From Opisthocomus hoazin (taxonomy: Eukaryota; Chordata; Aves; Opisthocomiformes; Opisthocomidae): a stretch of DNA of 64,000 bases. Under the pieces are notes generated by a model that worked only from the letters and a program-made list of their open reading frames with translations, searched no databases and was not told the origin of the DNA. The stretch covers positions 4,774,001 through 4,838,000 of the forward strand of contig NC_134436.1 of NCBI RefSeq assembly GCF_030867145.1, given 5' to 3'. Position 1 is the stretch's first letter, and each line of letters begins with the position of its first letter. Positions 13,751 through 25,700 of the stretch are shown here, piece after piece. Both the position numbers and the translations under genes were made by a program.

Positions 13751-16700
13751 TTCCTAACCCCGGCTATTCAACTACCGATTGATTGAATAAACATGCCATA
13801 ATAACAGCTCATAACCTGTAATGTGGCACCCATTAAGTGCAGGCACCCTGATCCAGAGCAGATACCAGCAGAAAGCATCTCGCCTGCTCTGTACCCGCTG
13901 AGGAAACTGTGCAGGTGAGAACGCCTCTGGACAGCAAGGTGAGACTCTTACGGGCTTTGCTCTTTGAGCCTTGCCCCAGAAGGAGTCAGGCCGGTCCCCA
14001 CCATGCCAGCAGCCCACACTTCAGCATTGTCACTGTGTGAACAAAGGGAAAACCTAGTCCTTGCTATTTTTTTTTTTTTAATGTCCATTATATTCGGCAT
14101 GAGACAGCAAGAAAGACTTGCATGACTCAGTTCTTTGCAATGTAACTCCTCTGTGGCTTCCTGTGTCTTGAAGACTGCCACCGGCTGAGGGTCGCTGCAT
14201 GGGTTTTTGTCTTTCTAGCTAAATTCCTCTTCTGTGGGAAATGAAGCCCTCCAGGCTTGACTTCCCCTGGGCAAATTGCCTGCCTTGCTGGAGGACGGGG
14301 TGAGCTTGCACGGGTCCCCAGGTCTCACAAACGCAGGCAGCAGGACATGAAAGCCTGAATCCACGGAGGATGTATAGGGGAAGAGGGGTCACATTTTGGG
14401 AGTGAAAGGCAGCCCAAGCAAAGCCATCCTGAGCAATACCCTGCCTGCAGCTTTCTGAGGGGCTTTGGGGCCTGCTCGTCTGGTGGTCTGGTGCTGCTGC
14501 GGGAAGCTGTGGGCTTTCTGGTGCTGATGGGATGCACGCTGCTTGCTGGGGCTTGCTTGCATTTTTCTGAACGTAGGCTTTCAGAGCAGGTTTGCTCTGT
14601 GGGCCTGGTGTGAAGTGTGGCAGGCATTTTCATGCACTGATAATCTGTAACAATAGGGTGAAAATCTCTCCTGCATTGTTGTCAAGTTTCAAATCTCGGA
14701 TGGGTTAGAACAGAGGCAAAGCCCTTCTGGTTTACTCCTCTTCCATCTCTCATCATTCAGGCTGAGTGGGCAGATCTCTCCAGAGCTAGGCAGGCAGGTA
14801 ACTGCGAGAAGACATTTTCTAGTTTCACGCTCTTTACACTGTGATGTGTCCTCCAGGACCTCTTGTTTCCGTTTTGTTGGATGAGAGGCAGCGTGTGGCC
14901 CACTGCTCACCTTCAGATCCGTTCCCTGAGGTCCCAGGTGTTTACCTGAACAAGGGGAGCTGAAGGGAGCAGCTCCAGCATACCCAGACCCTGTACTTCC
15001 CGCAGGGCCTGAGGTGTTGCCTACCCAGAGATCACAGGAACTGCAGTCTGCATCAGCCATCCCTGAGAGTACAGGAGCTTTCAAGCAGGGAGCAAACCTT
15101 GGTCTTTATGGGCACTTTGATGAGCGCTGGTCAGAGAAGGGTGGGGAGGGGTTGAGTCTGCAGGATCTTTCTGGGGACAGGAGTGCAACACAGACTGGAA
15201 CCAGCAGCTCCTGCTCCATCTGCACATCCATGCATCTTCATGTCTCCCTATGCTGCCCATGCCTCCCTGCTTCATGGGTCTCCACAGGCCACTGGTGACC
15301 TTCCCTGCACCCACTGGTGGGAAGGTGCCATCTGCACCATCTAGAACTGGGGATACACTGGCCAGGGTGTTGCAGGCTCAGGGGCATATCCCCGCTGTCC
15401 TCATCCCTACACCTCCATCACTGCTGGTGCTGTATTCATCTGCCTCCACTGCAGAGCAGGCTGCATTGACAGAGCCAACGTCTCTACCCTAACTCCACAG
15501 CAACACCTCTTCTGTAGCCCCCACTGCAATGCCCCTACCCCACCAGCAATGTCCCCCCAGTACAGCAGTGTCCCCGCCAGCTTCCCAGCCCCCTCTGCCC
15601 TCAGCCCCGATGCCCTTGCTGATGTATTTCCCTCCAGCCTGGTGGTTCCTCTCTGCCACCCTGGGGAGGGTACAGGGAAGGATACCACCCCCCTGGTATT
15701 TTCCAAGCCTGTCTCTCCAGGCGCTGCACCTCCTGCGGTGTCTGGAGGCAGCATGGGGAGCTGCCAGCTGGGCTGAGCTGCCTGGGCACTCATCTCCACT
15801 TCAAGGGCCATGCCATGGAGCCCACGCTGGCAGCACTAGGTCACGCTTGCAAGACTCATTTATATTCCTTGGCATGTGGTGGATGTCTGTCTCTGCTCTG
15901 GGTGGTTCTGGCTCTCCGCTAGCAGGTGGCCCGCTGGGGTTTGCTGGCAGCCGTAAGGGGAGGGTATTTTTAGCTTTCCACTCCCTCTTGCTGTGGGCGG
16001 TATGTGGCATTTATTTGTCGTTAAAGTATTTGTAATTAGGGTGGCAGGCTTCTTACATGCCAAGAGTGACGGCATGGAGCTGAAACGTGCTAAAGGAACC
16101 AACACTAGCCCCCAAGCTCCTGGGTTCTGGGGCAGCTGTCCTGAAGGGTCTCCCTGCTCCGGTGCCCAAAGGTCTCCCTATGTCAAAGGGGAGCTGCACT
16201 GCTTGGTTAGAAATGCAAGAAAACCAACCCAAATGGTCATGAGCTCTAGGCAGAAGCACAGGTGAACTTCCAGGGTCACAACTCCATCCCGACCTAGCAC
16301 AAGAACCACCACTGAGGCAACGCTCTGGCTGCGTGTGAAAGCATTTCAGTGACCTGCACCCCCGCACCCCTGGGAGGTGCCATCTCTAATCAGGCAAGAG
16401 TTGCCTCCTCTTTCTAGCCTCCACGTGTCCATGCCCAGTTTGGACCCACTTTTTCTCATGCCAGCCCCTTGGCTTGGCTCCTGGTATTCCCAGGCCTGCA
16501 TCCAAGCTCCCTGCCTGCCTGTCCTGCTCCTCCGTGCCTGCCTGTGCACCTCCTGCACATGTGTCTGGGGAGAAAACATCTTGTAGCTGTGAAATGGTGC
16601 CCTGCAGCAAAATGCTATCCAACATGTTGGGGTAGCTCTCCGTTGGGAGCCCTGTGCCTTTCCTAAACCTCTGCAGGCTGCTAGAGCCTCCCTGGCATGG

Positions 16701-19700
16701 GTGGTCCTCGCTGCAAGGATCACGCATTCCCTGACATGGGGGAGAGCCTCGCTGGAGGAAGCTCCAGGGCACGGGGCCAGGTGTAGCATCGCGCCGGCTG
16801 GGAAGCTGAGCAGGGAGTACCGACAGGCTGCACCGACCCTGTCCGGGCTGCAGGCTGGCCACACACTCTGCAGCATGGTGGGGAGAGTGAGTCCAGCCTC
16901 TCTGACTGCCTGCTTGCACGGGTGTCACACCTCCGGCTCCCCTGACTGCATCAACACGTGCTGCTCCCCCTCCATCCCCTCTCCTCCAACCTGATTGCAG
17001 GGGCTGATTCCGTGAGTGTGCTGAGGTGAGGTATGTCACAGCCAGACTTTCAGCAGCTGGCATCGGCCCAGGTTTGCTGCTGCAGCTCGTTGTGCTGGCA
17101 TCAGAAACCAGATCAGAGGCAGGGGGAGCATTACAGGCATTCGCTGGAGTGCCGGCTGCAGGAACTGTATGGGAACGGAGCGCTGGGAAGAACCTTGGAG
17201 ACACCTCCCAGAGCTGAACAGCAGGATGGTCTGGCTGTTTTGCTGCCCTGGATGCTCTGTTGCTCGCCCCATGATAAGACATGTGCTTACCCATACTCTG
17301 TGCACATCTGAGTGCATGCATGTGCATGTTTCCATGTGTGCAAGCTCACGGGTATCTTCCCTGCAGTGACAAAGCTCTGGGGAATGTCCAGGCAAGGGCA
17401 ACCACCTTAGAAAGGACCTATTGCAGCAGCCTTTCCAGCACCTACATGGCAGAGAGCAGACAGAAGGTGACTGACTCACTGCAGGTCCAGACACCGTGGG
17501 AGGGCTGGTTTCAGGTCCTGGCTCCACCAGGCTCCCAGTATGACCAGTGATGGCTCCTGCCTTGTGCCTACACCACCAGCTATAGCAGGAACCCAGGTTC
17601 ACAGGTGACGTGTCACAGTTGCACTGCTTTTGTATGGCTCCACCTAAGAACCTTCACATTGCCTAGGAAGAATTGAGGGTAAAATGCCTGCCAAACTGTA
17701 GTTCATTTGGCCTCTGCATGTCCAAATGGTATCCCCACATGGGTGCAAGCTTATGTCTTCATATGGATCCATGTGCATGTTTCCTTGGGAGCTCAGCCAG
17801 CACCTGTGCCTCAGCAACACTGATGTCTGTACGCACAAAGCTGAGCAGCAGAAACAGAGGCATGGTCAAGGCAGGTGCCTGCATGTTCCCAGCAATCCAA
17901 GCTGCATCTCAGTGCAGCTGGGCATCACAGGCAACCAGGTAATATCCTCTCCCTGCTCACCCTGAAGATCTGTCTCTTATTGCAGCTGGATGCCTGCAGG
18001 ACTGGGTCTGGAGAAATGGCCCACAGGTGCCGGGTGATGGAGGAGCAGGCAGAGAAACTTTTCCAGTGCAGGATGATGCAGTAACTGTGGATCCCAGAAA
18101 GGTAATTGGTGAGAAAGGAAAAATCTGAAAAAGGCACCTGCTGCTGAATTCAGCCATCATGAAGCTCTTTGAGGTAGCTGCTGATTTACACATCAAAAGA
18201 GGAAACTGAGAAAAGCCTGCCCAAAGGTTGGAGCTAAACTGTGCTCAGGTCCTCACCCAGATGGCTACTGGCCTCAGAAAATGGGGTAGGATGCATGCCT
18301 CCCAGCTCAAACTGCCTCCCCATTGAGTCTTCTCTGAGTTGTCCCTTTATAGGCTGTGGGGGAGATGGACACCTCCGTAAGACAATTTGTGACATTCTTG
18401 GGTAGCTCCAAAACAGGTCTCTCAGTTGCTTCTGGAGCAGCTAGTGGACACAGATCCTGGGGCTTGTCTATGTGAGGGAACGACCAGTGGGATGGAAAGC
18501 ACCTCTGCAAAGTTTTCATGGCCAGGGATCTCACACATGTGCAGCCCAGACAGCCACCATCTCTAATGCCTTAGCTGCCACGGCAGCAGCTGTTTTCCTC
18601 AGCCTTTTGCCTTGTGCTTGGTACTGTAGCCTTGTCCCAAGTTTCATAGAGGGAAGGGCAGTGGAAGGGGCATTCCTCACCCAGGGTGCTCATACCTATG
18701 AAATCCTGTGGTTCCTCTCTTCCCTCCCACCATCAAATGTTTTCAAGAAAGCTGGCACCATGTGTACATCCCTAGCAGATCAGGATGGAGGGGGATTGCT
18801 TTCTATGCCATGGAGAAAAAAAGCTTTCTGAAAGGTTGCTGGAATCAGCCAGATGTTGCCACCAGATGACCATAGTTTTGCGGGGCAAAATACCTTCTCT
18901 GATAAAGCAGATTATGGACCATCACCACCACCAGTTTCAGTTATAGCCCCTTCTTCTGCTCATAGAGTTGGGCCTGGAGGAGAACAAGCACGGGGTGCAG
19001 AAGCAGGAGGCTGACAAGCTGTTTCACAAGAGACCTCTCCTTGAACTGTTTCCATCCTGTACATGGCTGGGCTGGTAAAGGAATGGGAGCAGAGACTCAG
19101 CTGCAGGCCTGGGCTCAGCAACTCTCACTGCAGCACTCCAGGGTGACAACAGCAATTTCCATGGTGCTTTACAACCTGTCAGTGGGGCAGACTGGCTCTT
19201 GAGGTCCTGCTGAAGGGGACAGGCGTCGCGTGGTCCCCATCTGCTGTTAGGTTTGTCCTTCCAGCTCCTGTCTTGTCTTGTTTCCCAGCTAGTCTCCACA
19301 CACACTGGGTTTTGGACCTTCAGCCCTGCCTTCACTGGGCCCTCAGGAGGCTGTTGCCCGCCAACAGCCTGCTCTGTCCTTTTCCAGAAACCAGCTCCCA
19401 GGAGCAGACAGACAACAGTTTTTCTGGCATGAAGGATGGGGCCAGGGTGAAGCCCCCCCTGAGGTCTTGGTGCTTGCAAGGTGTGCACCTTTGCCTGCTC
19501 ACTCAGAAGTGCCAACCAGCCCTGGCCATAACATTTCCAGCCAGCAAACCCCAAGGAAGTTGCTGGCCAAGTGCAGCAAAACCAGTCCCAGATGATTACA
19601 CTGCTTGTCCTCCCATGGGGACCGGGGGGTGAGGAGCAAATGACCAACACCCAGCATCACAACCCTCTTGGTGCAGGGAGGAGGGGAGCATCCCGTACTG

Positions 19701-19879
19701 CCCTGAGACCTGCCGCAGCCAGCCGAAGCCAGGAGCCCTGCTCAGAAGCTGGGCTGGAGATCTCAGCCGCTCCCAGGGAGCAGGGGGAATGAAGCGGTGG
19801 CCTGGCGAGGCAGAAGAAGCGTGTGGCCGGCTGGGCCTGGCCTCGGATGCAGCCCACATTAGCAGGCTGCCTGGAGTCT
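13751..19879. other. Intergenic, no gene recognised
   Basis: A TAAT- and ATTGATTGAATAAAC-containing patch at 13.76-13.83 kb may be regulatory. A T run lies at 14.07 kb. The long - strand frame at 16386-17327 (313 codons) shows no domain. The rest is unremarkable. Confidence 0.5.
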
Positions 19880-20075
19880 GTGTATTAGCCGTGAATTAAT
19901 GTCCTGCAGAGACTGGGAACCGGGATCATGCGGGGATTAAAGAGGCATTACCCCTTTGTTAAAGCTGATGTTTTTGGGATAATCTGGAAGCTTTAGCTAA
20001 TACATTATTACAGAAACTCCTTCAATCACAGCGGCAGACAGTAAGCAGATTTGGATATTACTACATAACTATGCG
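19880..20075. promoter_or_regulatory. AT-rich block, candidate conserved noncoding element
   Basis: An AT-richer block in GC-rich surroundings, with GTGAATTAATG, GGGATTAAAG, GGGATAATC, AGCTAATACATTATTA and CAATCACAG words that resemble homeodomain sites. It has no coding potential. Conservation was not tested. Confidence 0.3.
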
Positions 20076-22409
20076 CAGGCCTGCAGCTGCTCTGCTTCTC
20101 TGCCTGGGTAGCATCACAGCACAACGGTGTGTGTCCTGCCCTGGGAGCTCGGCAGAGACCCTGTGGTGGCTTTGTCTCTTAGAAGAGATCCCCGTCTGGA
20201 GATGCTACACACACAACTGAAAGAAGGCTGCGTCCTGGCCAGGGTGCTCAGGGCTCCTCTGGGGAAATCTGCAGCTCTGGAGCCACTCAAGAGGCTTTGT
20301 CTGTGGAGGAGAGCACTGGGAGCTCCAGCCTGGACAGATGGCTCAGCTCATCCGAGCATCCACCAGCAGCGCCATTCAGCTCATGGCTGCAAAGAGATGG
20401 AGGTGGCTGAGGCAGAGGCTGGGGATGGAGCCACCAGTTCCCACAGCAGCTGGTGGCCAGGGATGGCAAGGACCTGGGAGAGGGCACTGGGATACCAAAC
20501 TTGGCAGCCCTGGGAAGCTGTCCTGGCCTGATCCCTTCTCCTGCCTGACAGATCAGCATGGTGCAGGACTGAGTTTGCAGCAGGAAGGCAGCTGGATGTC
20601 AGGGTGCTGTTGAGAGGAGGCCAGAGGGGCCTTGGATCCACAGGTCAAGCAGGGTGAAGCATCTCTGTAGCAGGGGGAAGGTGGTGCTAATGCTGGCAGC
20701 TCACATTTCCCCTTGGTGCTGCTGATCCATCAGATCTGCTGCTGCTTGGATCCCAAAATTGCTCCCTTCTGTTTTCTGAGGAGCCTCAGCAGGTCTAACG
20801 CAAGATAGGCTATCTTCATCCCAATGTGGACAGCAGCTCCAGGATTTGGGGCCTGTGGAAGAATCCACTTGTCCATGCTCCCAGTGGTCCCAAGTGTGCA
20901 GGGGTGCACACAGGTGATTTCTTGGCACCACATTCCCAAGCCTCATTGGGACTTCTGTGGAGACACATTGCCAGTTTTCTGTTACTCCATCACATACTGT
21001 GTCTCCCCACGTGTGACCACACAGGGCATGGGGGGCTGTCAGGAATGCTTTCCTAACTTCTGACAGTCTGGGAGGGTGCTCATGTGTTCAACAACTCATT
21101 GCTGACTTGGACTGTGCAGGTGGATCCAGGCCCTGAGGTGCTTATCAGCAGAAAACATGGCAAGACACTGATGGTCCCCAATACCCTTCTCCTCTGGCTG
21201 AAGACGTTGATGTTCTGCAAGCAATCTGTGCTGAACACAGTCAGCCTCCTTACCTGGGAGTCCTGCACCCTGCACAAGTTCCTGCCTGCTGGCAGACCGT
21301 CCTGAAGTTCAGCTCTTCTCATCGCTCCGCAAAGGCTTATGGAAATGGGGAAGTCATGGGGGAAGATCACTAAATCCTGCTGGGAGCAGTCCCCTGGGCA
21401 TGTGGCATGGTCTCTGCAGAGGGGCACGTGGAGCAGGAAGCTGGCAGGCTCTGGCAGCACCTGTGAAGTGAAGGGAGGCTGCAGGTAGAGGTGGGAGGAA
21501 ACAGCAATTGCGGGACCCTTTCCTGGCAGGGTATCAGCTTGCTGCTCCAGTACTGTCTGTGCCAGCTGAGACCACCTTCCATGCCTGTGCACCCCTGTGC
21601 ACCCAACTCCCAAGACTCGCTGTGCCACCTCAGCTGGAAGACCACACAGGGCACATCATCTGTGCATCCCTAAAGCTGATGCTTGCCCTAGCATCAGCAT
21701 GAGCCCAAGCCCTCTCCCCGAGCAGGGTGGCATGCCCTTTCCCTTCCCATGGAGGTTCCCGTTTAAGCTGGCCTCCCCTGTAGGTCTGTCACAAGCCAGA
21801 GCTGGGTGTAACCTCAGTCCCTGCTCATGACTTTGCCTCCTGTCATGCCTCTCCAGTATGCTGTGACTCCTGCAAAGCGATCCCGGAGACATGGAGGCAG
21901 GTTATTAAAGCTTCCATGCCTGGGATTGAAGGAAGGGCAGTTCTCACTGCGACACATTTCCTAGGAGTGGTAGATGGAGATGGAGGAGGCTCAAGTCTGG
22001 CCTTGCAGAGCTGCGGGAAAGGCAGAGACCCGAACGTGGCAGTGTGCAATATGATGGGACTCAGGCTTGAGCCTGCTTAGCAGTGCTTTGGGGACAACCA
22101 GGAAGACGAACGGGGAAGGTTCATATTGCTCTTCTTGGCAGATGCATGAGATTGAGCCAAATGCTGTTGAGAAAATAGATATTAACCTCCAGAGAGCTAA
22201 TAGAAAGAAAGAGAAAACGTGGCAGGTAAAACGTGGGATGGAAATCAGGAGGCAGCGATGGCTGAGAGCACACACAGCCAACACAACACACGCTTAGGGG
22301 TGCCTGCTGGGGACGAGGACATGGGGGAAATGTGGTGGAGCTGCCGGACACCCAGTTAAACAGGGAAGTATCCCAAAATGAAGTCCTTGTGCAGGAGCAG
22401 AGAGCGATG
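20076..22409. other. Intergenic, no gene recognised
   Basis: Unique DNA. The stretch from about 22.1 kb may already belong to the LINE fragment annotated from 22410, since it has A-rich LINE-like text, but I see no diagnostic motif there. Confidence 0.5.
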
Positions 22410-22745
22410 TTCCCCAACTCAAGCAAAAGGCAGAGATGGAGGATTCAAAGCCACAATGCTGCAACGCACAAAAGGCAGCAAATCACCGAGCCGGGATGAC
22501 ACATCTGGAGTCCTCAAAGAGCTAAAAACCCAGTGACTAAGCTCTTAGCAATAACACACAAATTCACATCCTCCAGCTATTGGACCGGGGGCAGTAAATG
22601 CTGGGCCTACATTTTAAAGAAGGCCCCGGGGTGTGCTAGGGATTACAAACCAATAAGCTTTGCTTCAGTGTGAGGAAATGGTTGAAACAATTATGTAGAA
22701 ACATAATTAGAAATCTCATAGAGCGGGGGTTCCTGAGCTGCCGTA
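22410..22745 (+). mobile_element. Decayed CR1/L3-like LINE fragment
   Basis: The + strand at 22641-22667 translates as DYKPISFAS, matching the NYRPISLTS reverse transcriptase motif of CR1/L3 elements. The DNA around it (a GAGTCCTCAAAGAGCTAAAA-type stretch before it and ACAATTATGTAGAAAC after it) has the same order as the RT N-terminal region. A stop codon and frame breaks follow at once, so it is inactive. Boundaries are approximate; it may begin nearer 22.1 kb. Confidence 0.6.
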
Positions 22746-25700
22746 TCCAGCCACTTCAAACGAGTGCACATCACCCGAGCAGTTCCTCTTTTCTAGGCCG
22801 GGTTATTTGTAGGTCTGGTCCCCTCATGGACATGCAGGTGGTGCCCATGCACCAGGAGGCACACTTTGGGACCAGGATGGAGGGGCTGGCAGCGAGCAAA
22901 GCTGCCACCAAAGCTGTGAGCAGACCCCAGAGCCTCAGGGCCAGCAGGACCCTTATCAGACAGAGGGGTTTAAACTCTGCCAAGCTGTTGGCACCCATGA
23001 TAACAGCAGCAGGTCATACCCAGAGTAGCCCAGGGCATGCAGCTTTTCCTTCCTTTCCATTTCCCGCAAGATGCTGCTCCAAGTGCAGATGCTCTGCACA
23101 AACACGGGAGCGCTTGCTGGGAGGAAGGACCACACTCAAGCATGGAAGGGAGCCTTCTGTTCATGCACAGACAAGCAAGAGGCCGTGGGAGCACTGAGAA
23201 GCTCCATCCCTGGTGTTTCTGCACATCAGGATCCAGTCCCGGACTGAGAATTGGCCCCTGCTGCCAGCAGCACAGCTCAGGGGTACTGCAGTGCAGGGAA
23301 GATGCTGGCAGCCATGTAGAAGGTTGCAATTCGCTCTTGTTGTGCCTTTTACTCCTTCAGGGAACCTTTTGCACCTCCACATATCCAGCCACCAATTCTG
23401 GGGTCACCACTAGGAAGGTAAATCCTGCAGAGCTCACCCCCATCAGTGAAATCAGCCAAGAGCTAAAATCGCCTCATTTCCTTAGAAAACCAGGCTGAAA
23501 TATATGGAATATAAAACAAATACCCAAATGACCAGATAGCCATCAGTCCCCTGCAGCCAGTCAGGGTGTCTCTGAGTGGGCTGGTTTCACCAGCAAGGAT
23601 TGGGCGTGCTGCCTTCCATTGATGCTGTTTTGGGTTCTGTTTTTTCAGTCCTAACAATAGGATTGCAAAACAAAAATGTATTACGGGAGCTGTTGTACCA
23701 CTTCCTCCCCTCCCACTTTCCTAAATAGGTGGAGGGGCATGGAAAGGTCCACAGGGTTTTAAAAACCTGGCTTACACTAAAAAAAAAAACACCCAAAAAT
23801 ACACTGAGAAACACTTTTGTATAATAGCTTATATGAAAAAGCCCCTTGCAAGGAAACTCAGGCCCTCAGGACCCACCATGGTCCTGATGCTTGGAGACTT
23901 CCTCATTGCCTGCTCCAGTCCTTTGGAGACCACCGTGCCCCCAAACCAGCCCTGCTGAGTCCCCGTTGTTACAAGGTGGGGGTACAGGCAGGCAGCCAGC
24001 ACAGATGAATGTTTCTGCCCTGGGCTTTTCTTGAAAGAAAGAAGAGCAAGCACCTCCCTCAAGGGTCTCCTCTGCCTGCCTTGTGCCCCAGGGCGTTCGT
24101 GCACCTTTCTCTAGAGCATTTGCACGGGGCACCACAGAGACCGCAGGCTGGTCTGGAGGGACGCTGGTCTGGAAATCCCCACTGCAGCTTCCCACAGCAT
24201 ATGCCAAGGGGCCCGAGGACAGCAAATCAGGAGGGACACCCCCCCTCCCCCTCCCCCCCTGCCCTGCTCTTAACTGTTGAAAAAGTAGGACAGGTCTCCC
24301 AGGCTCTCCTGTGCTCCTTCCATCACTCCCAGCATCTCTCCAGTTCACTCTCTCCTAACCCTGCCCTCTCTTGCTCCACCAATGTAATCCTCAAACTCAA
24401 CAGTGTCCCCAGTTTAACTGCACCCCCTTTAAGCTGGGCCTGTCTGGTGTCTCACAGCACACTAATGCTGCAGGCATGGAGCCACAAAGAGAAAAACAAG
24501 GGCAGGGTAAAGGAACACATTGCCCAGATTGGGAACTGTCTCCCTAGCCCAGCTAAAACTGCCACTGCGGGCAGCAGCTCAGGAACCTCTCGGTGCTCCT
24601 TGAGTCACTTGCACTCTCTGGCATCCCCAAGAGGGACCAGAAGGTGATGAGCACTACGCAGATCACTAGGGGAGTTGGTGCTGGTGTCTGTGTGGGACTG
24701 ACATGGTGGAGCGATGGTGTAACAATTGCTGTGTCCTCCCTGTATGTCCTATGCTTTCCGTGGTTGCACCTTCACAACCATCTATGGGGCCACACTGAAG
24801 AGGAGTGGGTTTTGTACAAGGGTCAACAGCTGAGCTTTCACCTGGGACCAGCCCTCCTTCAGCTTAACGGGTTTTGAAGCCACAGGACAGCCCCTGCGCG
24901 GAGTGGGGGAGCAGGGGGGAGCACAGGGTCCCCTTCCCCCTCGCGTTTCAGCAGCCTGTGTGATGGCTGTGCCTTGCATCCTCCTTCCCCACGCTGCCAC
25001 TTCCCATCACGGAGCACCCCGGTGACACTGGCACGCTGCCCCCTTCCCCTTCCTCACCAGGCACGAGGGGATGAGCAGCTTCCTGCACCACTTCACCACA
25101 CCCTTTGCGTGCACCTCTTCAGCCCACTCCAGGACCAAGTGACACCGTGGTAATCAGGCCAAGAGATTTAATTTTGTGCACAAAACATAATGTGATCAGG
25201 TTCACTAAAAATGTCTCGCTGCTAGCCAGGCCAACACTCTCCAGTGTTTTTCCTTTCTCTGCTCGTCTACCCCTTTGCTTGAAAGTGTGTATCTGGCACA
25301 CAGAGCCCTCTCTAACCCCAGTGGCTCTTCACACGCTTGGCTCCAGTTGCGTTGCTTTCACATCTCATGCGCAGCGCCGTTGAACTGGCTGGCTGGGAGA
25401 GACCATGCTTTCTTGCCACGCAGCACTGAATTCACTTTCATTCAGCTCTTACCAAAGGCTTCAGCTCCCTTTGCCACCCCTCCGACTCACAGAGCCATCT
25501 CCATGCTCAGGTCTGCGGTGCCTTGATTTCCAAATGGCTTTCCTTACTGCCTGTTGGACAGGCAGTTTTGCCAGGGACCTCAGATGGCTGGATGGGATCT
25601 CATGACCCAAACCTCCTCTCCAAGTTGTCTGAAGACATTAGTTTTACATCTTGCTATGGAGAAAACCTAGATACTAAGGTGGTTGTGGTTTGTTTTTTTC

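Noticed and set aside
16386..17327. 313-codon antisense open frame
   Set aside because: Cys/Ser/Gly-rich low-complexity translation without any family signature or splice support.
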